Assembly (NCBI GenBank): GCA_028875875.1
Contig: JAGWUV010000017.1
Span: forward strand, 1 to 64,000
DNA length: 64,000 nt
From: Bacteroidota bacterium
Lineage (GTDB): Bacteria > Bacteroidota > Bacteroidia > Chitinophagales > Chitinophagaceae
Reading direction: 5' to 3'
The notes beneath the pieces were generated by a model that was not told where the DNA came from, did not search any database, and saw only the letters and a list, made by a program, of their open reading frames with translations. The translations under genes were made by a program, and so were the position numbers. How positions within the stretch are numbered: the first letter of the stretch is position 1; each line of letters starts with the position of its first letter. Shown piece after piece: positions 37,852 to 46,296 of this stretch.

Positions 37852-40254
37852 ATGAACAGCCTCTCGACTGAAGAAATCAATCCCTACATCAAACATTTTA
37901 ATGAGATAGGTATTGCAGATGTAGCATCAGTAGGCGGGAAAAACGCCTCGCTGGGCGAAATGTTTTCCAAATTATCGATTACAGGAATTGCAGTGCCCAA
38001 TGGCTTTGCAACTACAGCTTTTGCTTTTGATGATTTTATTTCAGAAAATGCTTTGCATCAACCGCTGCAACAATTAATGCAGCAATTAGATAAACAACAA
38101 TACAGCAATCTTACTGAAACGGGAGCTAAAGCAAGAGCACTGTTACTGAATGCTCAACTCTCACCAAAGCTGCAACAAAGCATTATCGCAGCTTATCATC
38201 AATTATGCGGCGAACATGACGCTGAAGTAGCAGTAAGAAGCAGTGCAACAGCCGAAGACCTGCCACAGGCTAGCTTTGCAGGGCAACATGAATCTTTCCT
38301 GAACGTTAAAGGTGCGGATGCGGTACTACATGCCGTTCAAAAATGTTTTGCCTCTTTATATACCAACAGGGCTATTAAATACCGTGAAGACAATGGTTTT
38401 GCACATGAAAAAGTAAAACTCTCCGTTGGGATTCAAAAAATGGTACGTGCCGATAAAGCTTGTTCCGGTGTGGGTTTTACCCTCGAACCTGAATCAGGAT
38501 TTAGAGATGTGATCCATTTGAGTGGTGTTTGGGGACTAGGTGAAAACATTGTACAAGGAACTGTTATACCCGATGAATTTCTTGTTTTCAAACCTACACT
38601 GATTCAAGGTAAGAATGCTATCATCCAGAAAAAATTAGGTGAGAAAGCCAAGACGATGATTTATGGCAATGATGAAGATAGTCCGCTGTTGAACATTTCC
38701 ACACCCAAAGAAAAACAACTGAGTTATGTATTGAATGAACATGAAATAACACAATTAGCCAATTGGGCATTAATCATTGAAAGGCATTACAATAAACCCA
38801 TAGATATAGAATGGGCAAAAGATGGCCTTACCAATGAATTATTTATCATTCAGGCAAGGCCCGAAACAGTGCATTCGCAAAAAAACCCTTTGATTCAGAA
38901 GGAATATAAATTAATTAACAAAGGTACAGTGCTCGCCAAAGGCGATGCCATCGGCGCTAAGATTGCTACAGGTGTAGCAAGGATTTTATATTCACCCAAC
39001 GAAGCATACAAGTTAAAGGAAGGTGAGATTGTTGTAACGGATCTTACCAGTCCGGATTGGGACCCCATTTTAAAAAATGCGGCAGCCATCATTACCAACA
39101 AAGGCGGAAGAACCAGCCATGCTTCTATTGTAGCAAGGGAATTGGGTGTTCCTGCCATTGTGGGATGTGAAGACGCTACCGAAAAAATAACAGATGGCGA
39201 ATTGATTACAGTTTCCTGTTGTGAGGGAAAAACAGGATTTGTATACAAAGGAAAGGTTGATTATACCGTTACTGAAATTGATTTCTCCAATATCCAGAAA
39301 CCGGAAGGAACTGAAGTAATGCTGATAGCAGGTGATCCTGACAAAGCCTTCCAGCTTTCCTTCTATCCCAATGATGGTGTGGGTTTGATGAGAATTGAAT
39401 TCATCATCACACACGCCATTCAAATTCATCCGATGGCGTTAGTAAAGTTTCATGAACTGAAAGATGAAACCATCAAACAAAAGATAGAAGAGCTCACCCA
39501 TCATTATCCTGATAAAGGAAAATATTTTACAGATAAGCTGGCGGAAGGTATAGCTACCATAGCAGCCGCATTTTATCCGAAAGATGTAATTGTACGAATG
39601 AGCGATTTTAAAACGAATGAATATGCCAACCTTATCGGTGGAAAGGATTTTGAACCCAAAGAAGAAAACCCAATGATCGGTTTTCGTGGTGCATCAAGGT
39701 ATTACAATGAACTATACCGTGAGGGTTTTAAACTAGAGTGTGATGCATTGCGAAAAGTAAGGGATGAGATGGGGTTAACCAATGTAAAAGTGATGATACC
39801 TTTCTGCCGAACATTAGAAGAAGGGAACCAGGTACTGGCGGTAATGAAACATTACGGACTGGAGCAAGGCGTAAATAATCTTGAAGTATATGTGATGGCT
39901 GAGATACCCAGCAATGTACTCCTTGCCGAAAAGTTTGCACAGCTATTTGATGGCTTCTCTATAGGCTCGAATGACCTTACTCAATTAACACTAGGTATTG
40001 ATAGGGATTCGGCTATCATCAGCAGTTTGTTCAGTGAGCAGAATGAGGCGGCAAGAGAGATGATTGCGATGATGATCGACAGAGCAAAAAAAGCAGGTGC
40101 TAAAATTGGCCTCTGCGGCCAGGCCCCAAGCGATTTCCCGGAATTTGCACAGTTTCTTGTAGAAGAAGGAATAGATAGTATTTCTTTTAACCCTGATGCA
40201 TTGCTGAAAGGAATTGAAAATATCAGGAAAGCAGAAATGAGTGCTGTGTATTAA
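37852..40254 (+). CDS. ppsA: Phosphoenolpyruvate synthase
   Basis: PpsA converts pyruvate and ATP to phosphoenolpyruvate, AMP and phosphate for gluconeogenesis. The 800-residue protein has the N-terminal nucleotide-binding domain (VGGKNASLGEMF at about 28-39; VRSSATAEDLPQASFAGQ), the phosphohistidine domain GGRTSHASIVARELGVPAIVG (about 416-436, active-site His), and a C-terminal PEP-binding barrel ending with GLCGQAPSDFPEF, which includes the catalytic cysteine. Length fits PpsA rather than pyruvate phosphate dikinase (about 880). Confidence 0.96.
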   Translation: MNSLSTEEINPYIKHFNEIGIADVASVGGKNASLGEMFSKLSITGIAVPNGFATTAFAFDDFISENALHQPLQQLMQQLDKQQYSNLTETGAKARALLLNAQLSPKLQQSIIAAYHQLCGEHDAEVAVRSSATAEDLPQASFAGQHESFLNVKGADAVLHAVQKCFASLYTNRAIKYREDNGFAHEKVKLSVGIQKMVRADKACSGVGFTLEPESGFRDVIHLSGVWGLGENIVQGTVIPDEFLVFKPTLIQGKNAIIQKKLGEKAKTMIYGNDEDSPLLNISTPKEKQLSYVLNEHEITQLANWALIIERHYNKPIDIEWAKDGLTNELFIIQARPETVHSQKNPLIQKEYKLINKGTVLAKGDAIGAKIATGVARILYSPNEAYKLKEGEIVVTDLTSPDWDPILKNAAAIITNKGGRTSHASIVARELGVPAIVGCEDATEKITDGELITVSCCEGKTGFVYKGKVDYTVTEIDFSNIQKPEGTEVMLIAGDPDKAFQLSFYPNDGVGLMRIEFIITHAIQIHPMALVKFHELKDETIKQKIEELTHHYPDKGKYFTDKLAEGIATIAAAFYPKDVIVRMSDFKTNEYANLIGGKDFEPKEENPMIGFRGASRYYNELYREGFKLECDALRKVRDEMGLTNVKVMIPFCRTLEEGNQVLAVMKHYGLEQGVNNLEVYVMAEIPSNVLLAEKFAQLFDGFSIGSNDLTQLTLGIDRDSAIISSLFSEQNEAAREMIAMMIDRAKKAGAKIGLCGQAPSDFPEFAQFLVEEGIDSISFNPDALLKGIENIRKAEMSAVY

Positions 40255-40273
40255 CCCTTAAAAAAATTTGATC

Positions 40274-41026
40274 ATGAGCAGGCTTACCAATAAAGTGGCC
40301 ATCATTACCGGTGCGGCGGGTGGCATGGGAGCTGCAGAAGCTATGCTCTTTGCAAAAGAAGGCGCTAAAATTCTGGCTACTGATGTGCAGGATGATATTC
40401 TTAAGCAATGGGTACAGGAAGCTAAAAAAGAAGGATTAGCAATTGAATATGCCAGGCATGATGTTACCAGCGAAAACGATTGGCAGAATATCGTAGAAAA
40501 GGCATACAGCTTATTTGGGAAGATCGATATCCTTATCAATAATGCTGGTGTATTTCCCGGCTTTGTAGATTGCGAACATACCACTAAACAACTTTGGGAT
40601 AAAGTAATTTCCATTAACCTAACCGGTCCCTTCTTAGGATGCAAAGCCTGTATACCTTACATGAAAAAAAACGGAGGTGGCGCTATTGTGAACATTGCTT
40701 CTATAGCAGGTATAGTAGGAGGTAACGGTACAGCCTACAGTTCTTCTAAAGGAGGTTTACTGATGTTATCAAAAGACCTTGCTGTTACACTGGCACCGGA
40801 TCATATAAGGGTGAATGCCATATGCCCGGGAGCAGTATTAACACCAATGACAGAAGATATTTTAAGAGATCCTGCTATGCAGGAAAGTATTAAAAACATG
40901 TCTCCGCAGGGCCGCGTTGCAGCATCAATTGAAATAGCTTATGGCGCTTTATACCTTGCTTCCGATGAAGCTTCCTTCATAACAGGAGAAGAATTAGTTA
41001 TTGATGGAGGTTGTGTTGTAAGATAA
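40274..41026 (+). CDS. Short-chain dehydrogenase/reductase
   Basis: The 250-residue classical SDR has TGAAGGMGAAEAML (about 12-25), NNAGV, the catalytic serine in NIASIAG and YSSSKGG (about 154-160), and ends with EELVIDGGCVVR. It resembles FabG/cyclopentanol-dehydrogenase-like enzymes but its substrate is unknown. I start at the ATG rather than a TTG six bases upstream. It follows ppsA after 19 bp and could be cotranscribed. Confidence 0.87.
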   Translation: MSRLTNKVAIITGAAGGMGAAEAMLFAKEGAKILATDVQDDILKQWVQEAKKEGLAIEYARHDVTSENDWQNIVEKAYSLFGKIDILINNAGVFPGFVDCEHTTKQLWDKVISINLTGPFLGCKACIPYMKKNGGGAIVNIASIAGIVGGNGTAYSSSKGGLLMLSKDLAVTLAPDHIRVNAICPGAVLTPMTEDILRDPAMQESIKNMSPQGRVAASIEIAYGALYLASDEASFITGEELVIDGGCVVR

Positions 41027-41125
41027 TAGTTTAAATTTTTAATCAAACTTTATCTAAAATCCTTTTTCACAAAAAAAAAATTAAAATAAAGGAAGAAAAT
41101 GTTTTTTTTAATTAATTTTAAATAT

Positions 41126-41142
41126 TGCTACAAGTTGTAGCA
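41126..41142. promoter_or_regulatory. Perfect palindrome in the spacer before the second LuxR-type regulator
   Basis: TGCTACAAGTTGTAGCA has 8-bp perfect arms around one base. The core ACAAGTTGTAG recurs at 42729-42739 before the type IX-secreted protein. A second stem, GAAAGGTAAT with ATTACCCTTTC, lies at 41177-41200. The 41027-41568 spacer holds no recognised gene, only a possible 42-codon frame at 41322-41450. Confidence 0.5.
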
Positions 41143-41321
41143 TTTCTACTACTCCTATGCTGCTATCCAATCCGCTGAAAGGTAATTCTATTACCCTTTC
41201 AATCTATTAGAATCGGATATAAATTGAATAGACCTGTCACTAAGAATCGCTGGAAAATATTTCATACAGAAGAAAATAGTTATAACCCTAAAACCGAATA
41301 ACACTAACTGAGTTTAACTGT

Positions 41322-41450
41322 ATGCTTATGATTATCAAAGTCCTTTCCCTCCTCAATGCACATGGATTGATGGATCTCAATATGTGCAGACCCGTAGAAA
41401 AATCGTGGTATGTGATAAATACATATCGCTTAGAAAAAGATAAAAAATAG
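41322..41450 (+). CDS. Possible small protein, 42 residues
   Basis: An ATG-started frame of 42 codons beginning MLMIIKVLSLLNAH lies in the spacer before the second LuxR-type regulator. Its N-terminal third is hydrophobic and the C-terminal part is basic (RLEKDKK). I do not recognise it, no strong ribosome-binding site is visible, and it may be chance. It is listed because the surrounding 540-bp spacer has no other candidate gene. Confidence 0.2.
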   Translation: MLMIIKVLSLLNAHGLMDLNMCRPVEKSWYVINTYRLEKDKK

Positions 41451-41568
41451 ATAAGCTATGTGATAGCGATTGGCTTTAACATGGCTTATATTGATTCAAA
41501 CATTAATCCTGCAAAAAATCATTCCACCGGAATGAAGAAGCTATTATTTGCGTACTAAAACCGAGTAT

Positions 41569-42201
41569 ATGATTAAAGTAATTGTTTATGATAGTAGTGA
41601 TGAAAGAAGAAAAGGCTTAACATCTTTACTCTCGCTTTCGCCCAATATTTTATGCGTGGGTTCATTTGATACTTGCCAGGAAGCAATAGGGCAGGTAGGC
41701 TTTTTAATGCCTGATATTTTACTACTGGATATTGATGCTCCATTAGCCACTTGTATAGAAGGAATTCAGAAAATCAAACAACTCAATCCTACTATAAAAA
41801 TTATTGTAGAAACCTCGCTGGAAGAAGATTCCAGAATATTTGATACTTTATCTATTGGCATCGAGGGATTGATACTAAAAAATGCCAGTGCTGAAAAAAT
41901 TATTCAGAATATTGAAGACGTATTTAATGGTGGAGGTGTAATGTCTCCCACCGTAGCACTTAAAGTGATGAACTATTTCAATTCGAAAAAAAACCAGGCT
42001 AATGCTGAGTATGGTTTAACCAACCGGGAAAAAGAAGTACTGAAACATTTAGCAGATGGATTGAGTTATAAAATGATCGCCGGAGAATTACACATCAGCT
42101 ATTTTACAGTAAACGCTCATATCAAAAAAATATACGAAAAATTACAGGTACATTCTTTAGGTGAAGCATTAGCATTAACTATCAATAAAAATATTGTATA
42201 A
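41569..42201 (+). CDS. LuxR-type response regulator, second copy
   Basis: The 210-residue regulator has a receiver with phospho-acceptor D54 (LLLDIDAP) and the conserved lysine in LILKNAS, and a LuxR domain with TNREKEVLKHLADGLSYK and ISYFTVNAHIKKIYEKL. The usual N-terminal acidic pair is reduced to one (YDSS, D8), which may alter metal binding and phosphorylation. I use the ATG at MIKVIVYD; an upstream TTG frame is less likely. No kinase is adjacent. It precedes the type IX-secreted protein by 0.7 kb. Confidence 0.88.
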   Translation: MIKVIVYDSSDERRKGLTSLLSLSPNILCVGSFDTCQEAIGQVGFLMPDILLLDIDAPLATCIEGIQKIKQLNPTIKIIVETSLEEDSRIFDTLSIGIEGLILKNASAEKIIQNIEDVFNGGGVMSPTVALKVMNYFNSKKNQANAEYGLTNREKEVLKHLADGLSYKMIAGELHISYFTVNAHIKKIYEKLQVHSLGEALALTINKNIV

Positions 42202-42386
42202 TATAAATATTACTATTTTTAGCAGTTGATGGCTGTTATTTAAAGTATCATCTTTGTATTCTTCATTTATAAAAAATACGCCTGCTTGCCACAACAGAAA
42301 CTGTGATAGATAGAAAGAAGTAAGACCAATTCCACAATACAAATAAGATCAGCAATAAAGCAGGCAAATAAAATCGTAAGGGGGAA

Positions 42387-42407
42387 GGTTCTTTTTTGAA
42401 AAGAACC
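42387..42407. other. Perfect hairpin GGTTCTTTT/AAAAGAACC
   Basis: Nine-base perfect arms around a three-base loop lie 186 bases after the regulator stop codon and 18 bases before the terminator hairpin. It is probably part of the 3' end of the regulator transcript or of a small RNA. Confidence 0.5.
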
Positions 42408-42424
42408 GGTTTGTATAATCAATC

Positions 42425-42454
42425 TGGCCGCTTTTCTAGGCGGCCATTTGTTTT
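42425..42454 (+). terminator. Terminator TGGCCGC/GCGGCCA
   Basis: Seven-base perfect GC-rich arms (42425-42431, 42440-42446) are followed by TTTGTTTT. It lies 223 bases after the response-regulator gene. The long distance, with another hairpin just before it, means the terminated RNA could be separate from the regulator mRNA. Confidence 0.75.
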
Positions 42455-42618
42455 ACCTGGCCTATCACCTATCTACAACTCATATGATCCTTTGAAAGCA
42501 CTCCTCTTTTCTGATCATCATAAACCCCTAATCGTGAACATTTATATTTAATCCATAAGAAATGCAGCTTGAAAATAAGTAGTGGCTTCAATTTCGTCAT
42601 ATACTAAAAATTCTCTTC

Positions 42619-42654
42619 CTGATCACAATCAGTAATATCACTGATCAGCATCAG
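42619..42654 (+). promoter_or_regulatory. Two FNR-box-like sites 22 bp apart
   Basis: CTGATCACAATCAG (42619-42632) and CTGATCAGCATCAG (42641-42654) both fit TGAT-N4-ATCA, the CRP/FNR-type half-site layout. Their centres are 22 bp (two helical turns) apart, and a TAGTTTTA promoter-like box lies 23 bases further on (42677-42684). The target is probably the gene at 42929. The remaining 42202-42928 spacer shows no gene. Confidence 0.5.
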
Positions 42655-42928
42655 CGCTAAAATAATTGAACACATGTAGTTTTATGCTTCATTATTCAGG
42701 ATACAAACTGTTTACTAATACTTACCCAACAAGTTGTAGTAAAGGATATTGTGAACAAGGTTTTAACTACGGTAATTACAGTGCTAACTGTTTTACAACA
42801 GTTCGTATCTATTGATCAATGGAATTATTGATTTCCCGACTACCACTCCTCCTGATTCATTTACTGAATAAGCCGGTAAACCAAATAACATACAAATAAG
42901 CCTATTCAATTCACTTAATACATTTTTT

Positions 42929-45505
42929 ATGAGAAAGAATGTTACCTCCTATCGTATGCCCAAATATCATCAGGGCTTTAGATGTGTCACCCACTACAAA
43001 ATGAAAGTATGGAGTAGCTTTTTGCTATCCTTATTTTTCTTTCCTACTGCCTGGGCAAACGTAACAGTTAATTCAGCCAATGGAGGTACAAATATTTCGG
43101 CAGATAAAGTTTCGAATGCAAGTGTAGCTACCAACACTTCTTTAGCAGCTAAATTGCTGTTAGCTGTAGCTGACGCATCACAATCTACTTTATCACCCAC
43201 CACAGCAACTATTCCTGCCGATGGCACCAGCACACAAGTACTTACCGTAATAGCTAAAGATACTTATGGCAACCCATTAACAACTGGTGGAGCAACTGTT
43301 ATAATCACCAAAACCTCAGGTACAGGTAATATCAGTACTGTAACAGACAATAACGACGGTACTTATTCTGCAACAGTAACAGCGCCGCTCACAGGTGGTT
43401 CGGGTACCTTTACAGCTACGATAGATGGCAATGCAATTAAAAATGGCACCAGTACACAAACACAGGCTGTTATCAACTATAATTCCATTACCATCACATG
43501 GACTGGTGCAATATCCGCAGATTGGTCAACTCCCGGTAACTGGTCTAATAATTCCGTTCCGGTATCCGGCGCCGATATTGATATTCCCGGATCACTCAGC
43601 AATTACCCTGCACTAAGCCAGGATGCAACGGTAGGCAACCTGAATTTTGGAACGGATGCTTTACTTAGCTTAAACAGACATGTGCTTACCATTAATGGCA
43701 CCTTAAGTGCAAATAATCACTTTCTCGCATGGGGAGCTTCATCCCTGGTACTTAACAGCGCTTTTACAGATACATTATTTATCGATAGTAGTTTAACCAA
43801 CTTAACCATTAATAACAGTGGTGCAAGCCCTATTCTTACACATAAGAACCTGAATATCTATGGCACATTAACAGTTACTAGTGGTGTATTAAACACTAAC
43901 AATAGTCTTACACTGATGTCTGTGATCGATGGCCGAACAGCAAGAATAGCAACAGGCAACAATACCGGTGGCTATATCAAGGGCGATGTAAGTGTACAAC
44001 GAATGGTTAAAACATTAACAGGTACAGGAACAAGCAGTTATGGGAATAGAAGGTTTTGGTTCCTTGCTGCACCTCTTTCCGATACTTCTAAAGCGACTTT
44101 TAACTACACATGGCAAAAGCAAATTCATATTACAGGCCCCGGAACCGGAGGTATCACCTGTAGTGATGGAAGCAGTAACAGCCAACCAACGTTGAACAGC
44201 AATGGATTTGATGCTTCCGGTGCTAATATTAATACTATTCTTTACTATGATGATACACAACCATCAGGTAGTAAATGGACACCGATTGCCGGTACAAAAA
44301 ACAATAATTACCTGAAAGCCGGAGACGGTTACAGGGTATTGATCAGAGGCGATAGAAACCTGCAGGGTTGTGCCTTACTCTACGATAATCCTCCTGCAGC
44401 AAGCACAGATGTTACATTAAGCAGCACAGGTGGTGTAGTACAAGGACAGTTTATAAAAACACTTACCCAAACTGCAGCAGATGGCTTTAATTTTATTGGC
44501 AACCCTTATCCAAGTGAGATCGACTTTTCTGCATTCCTCTCAGATAACACAGGGTTAAATAACCAGTATTGGACCTACTATCCTAATAATGCGGCCGGTG
44601 TATATAGCAATTACAATGCAGGCACACTTACCAATTTCCCTTCAAGATATGCAAATGGTGGCATCATTGCCAGCGGACAAAGCTTCTTTATTCAAAATGG
44701 TGCAGCCCCGGTAAGCAGCATCACGTTCAATGAATCACACAAAACATCCACCGCTCAATTCGGAATTTTTGGTACTGGTGATAAGCCATTATGGAATAAA
44801 CTCCTCCGCATTGAACTGGCAGATAATAACAGGAAGCATATTGATGAAGTAGTGATCAGGTTTAGTACACAAGTGAAGAAAAGTAATAGTTATAACAATA
44901 CATGGGATTCAAAAAGCTTGAATGAAGGTTCACATTTTATTCAATCTTTAAAAGAGAACAAAACTGCATTAGCTATTCAGACCAGGAATGAAAACTTTGT
45001 GAATGATACTGTTGCACTCAATATCAAAGCCGTCGCTAACAGTACTTATCAGCTGAACTTCTCTGAATTTGATAAAGAGCATTTTGCCGATATTTTCCTG
45101 ATTGACCGTTACCTGAATACAGTGCAGTTAATTAATGATCAGCCTACATACAACTTTACCGTTAACCCCGCTGATCCTGCAAGCCAGGGTAGTGAAAGAT
45201 TTGCTGTTATATTCAGATCTGCCGCACTTAAAACAGGTTCAGTTAGTAATGAGAATAATAATAGTGTTGCCGTAAACAGTTATCCTAACCCGGTAATCAG
45301 CGAACTATTCATTACAGCTAATACACCTATCGCCTTTGTAAGAATGATCGATTATAAAGGTGTAACCAGCTTGTTGAAGAAAACAGAAAACAATACCACT
45401 TCACAACTCACATTAAATGTTGGTGGTTTGGAGCCTGGTATCTATATGCTTGAAGTAAATGATGTTCATGGCAACAGATCAGTGAAAAAAATCATCAAGC
45501 AGTAA
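42929..45505 (+). CDS. Type IX-secreted protein with Ig-like domain
   Basis: The 858-residue protein has a hydrophobic export segment (WSSFLLSLFFFPTAWA, about 27-42). A start at 43001 (MKVWSSF) would give a more normal signal peptide than the first ATG used here. A bacterial Ig-like domain of the invasin type follows (about 58-160, STLSPTTATIPADGTSTQ). The C-terminal ~75 residues (SYPNPVISELF ... GIYMLEVNDVHGN) form a type A T9SS sorting domain, so the protein should cross the outer membrane and be cell-attached or released. The middle is a large beta-rich region without a recognised enzyme signature. Confidence 0.85.
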   Translation: MRKNVTSYRMPKYHQGFRCVTHYKMKVWSSFLLSLFFFPTAWANVTVNSANGGTNISADKVSNASVATNTSLAAKLLLAVADASQSTLSPTTATIPADGTSTQVLTVIAKDTYGNPLTTGGATVIITKTSGTGNISTVTDNNDGTYSATVTAPLTGGSGTFTATIDGNAIKNGTSTQTQAVINYNSITITWTGAISADWSTPGNWSNNSVPVSGADIDIPGSLSNYPALSQDATVGNLNFGTDALLSLNRHVLTINGTLSANNHFLAWGASSLVLNSAFTDTLFIDSSLTNLTINNSGASPILTHKNLNIYGTLTVTSGVLNTNNSLTLMSVIDGRTARIATGNNTGGYIKGDVSVQRMVKTLTGTGTSSYGNRRFWFLAAPLSDTSKATFNYTWQKQIHITGPGTGGITCSDGSSNSQPTLNSNGFDASGANINTILYYDDTQPSGSKWTPIAGTKNNNYLKAGDGYRVLIRGDRNLQGCALLYDNPPAASTDVTLSSTGGVVQGQFIKTLTQTAADGFNFIGNPYPSEIDFSAFLSDNTGLNNQYWTYYPNNAAGVYSNYNAGTLTNFPSRYANGGIIASGQSFFIQNGAAPVSSITFNESHKTSTAQFGIFGTGDKPLWNKLLRIELADNNRKHIDEVVIRFSTQVKKSNSYNNTWDSKSLNEGSHFIQSLKENKTALAIQTRNENFVNDTVALNIKAVANSTYQLNFSEFDKEHFADIFLIDRYLNTVQLINDQPTYNFTVNPADPASQGSERFAVIFRSAALKTGSVSNENNNSVAVNSYPNPVISELFITANTPIAFVRMIDYKGVTSLLKKTENNTTSQLTLNVGGLEPGIYMLEVNDVHGNRSVKKIIKQ

Positions 45506-45552
45506 CACTATTCCACATGAAAACAACTTTTATCAGTATAAAATTATTAATT

Positions 45553-45768
45553 ATGAAAACCAAACAATATATCGTACGAATGCTTCTTGCTTTTTCCATT
45601 CTTACCACTACTGCCATTGCGGCTAATGCACAAATTGATGGATGGACTGATACACCTTCCGATGCTCCTATCGACGGCGGATTATCTATTTTAATTGCCG
45701 GCGGAATAGGTTATGGTGTAAAAAAGATGAGGGAGAAAAAAATGAAAGCCACTAACGATACTAAGTAG
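45553..45768 (+). CDS. Small exported protein with PID-type C-terminal sorting signal
   Basis: The 71-residue protein starts here at MKTKQYIVRM; another ATG 36 bases upstream is possible. It has a signal peptide ending near ANAQ and a C-terminal tripartite tail: PIDGG, a hydrophobic stretch LSILIAGGIGYGV and a basic cluster KKMREKK. Only about 15 residues (IDGWTDTPSDA) lie between the two signals. The tail fits the PID-CTERM class of Bacteroidetes sorting signals. It follows the type IX-secreted gene by 47 bp and is probably cotranscribed. Confidence 0.7.
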   Translation: MKTKQYIVRMLLAFSILTTTAIAANAQIDGWTDTPSDAPIDGGLSILIAGGIGYGVKKMREKKMKATNDTK

Positions 45769-45793
45769 TAGCAAACGTTCGGTTTTTTCGGCC

Positions 45794-45820
45794 AGGCCTG
45801 CTTTTAAGCAGGCCTTTTTA
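45794..45820 (+). terminator. Terminator after the small sorting-signal gene
   Basis: AGGCCTGCTT pairs with AAGCAGGCCT (45794-45815) and is followed by TTTTTA. It ends the transcript of the type IX-secreted and small-protein genes. Confidence 0.88.
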
Positions 45821-45856
45821 TTTGTTGTAGTTTTTAACCGAGGTGAACAAATAGAT

Positions 45857-45886
45857 TTGAACAATACGCCTGAATGAATACATTTG
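45857..45886 (+). promoter_or_regulatory. Promoter of the cobalamin-riboswitch transcript
   Basis: TTG at 45857-45859 and TACATTTG at 45879-45886 are 19 bases apart, an exact match to the Bacteroidetes promoter consensus. A start near 45893 leaves a leader of about 400 bases with the riboswitch before the receptor gene. Confidence 0.7.
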
Positions 45887-45928
45887 CGGCGTACTTGGTT
45901 CGGAAAGGTGATGCTGAAACAACGTTGA

Positions 45929-45952
45929 GAACGTTGAAGTGTGCGACGCAAC
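45929..45952 (-). repeat. Interspersed repeat GTTGCGTCGCAC, copy 1
   Basis: On the minus strand this 24-mer matches 56355-56378 at 22 of 24 positions (GTTGCGTCGCAC, then CTTCAA and GTTC). Here it lies in the leader between promoter and aptamer core, and next to the perfect stem CAACGTT-GAG-AACGTTG at 45920-45936. Confidence 0.6.
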
Positions 45953-46170
45953 AGGTGCCGAAATGCAATACTGTTGCCGGTTACACTACCATCACCCGGA
46001 AGATTAAAAGGGAATCCTGTTAGAACCAGGAGCTATCCCCGTAGCTGTAAATGCAGTCGATATGCTTTATTGACAAATGCAGAACAAATATTCCACTGTT
46101 GATGTAAAAAGTACAACTGATCAATGGGAAGGAGTTCTGCAAAGCATGAGCCAGAAGACCTGCCTTGTAC
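45950..46170 (+). promoter_or_regulatory. Cobalamin riboswitch
   Basis: Conserved B12-aptamer strands appear in order: ACAGGTGCC, AAAAGGGAATCC, then AGCTATCCCCGTAGCTGTAA, and finally GAGCCAGAAGACCTGCC at about 46148-46164. The riboswitch should lower expression of the BtuB-like receptor gene (start at 46297) when adenosylcobalamin is plentiful. The spacing between the core strands and P13 is long (about 50 bases), within the known range. Confidence 0.93.
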
Positions 46171-46296
46171 AAGGTTTCATTCACGGCTTTCGGGTGAAAA
46201 GCATGGAATGTAAAAGGTTGACTGCAGCAACCGTTTATGTTTCTCCGTTTTATTTTCCTGGAAGCTCATTGTTACATCATTCAAACAACTTAAACA

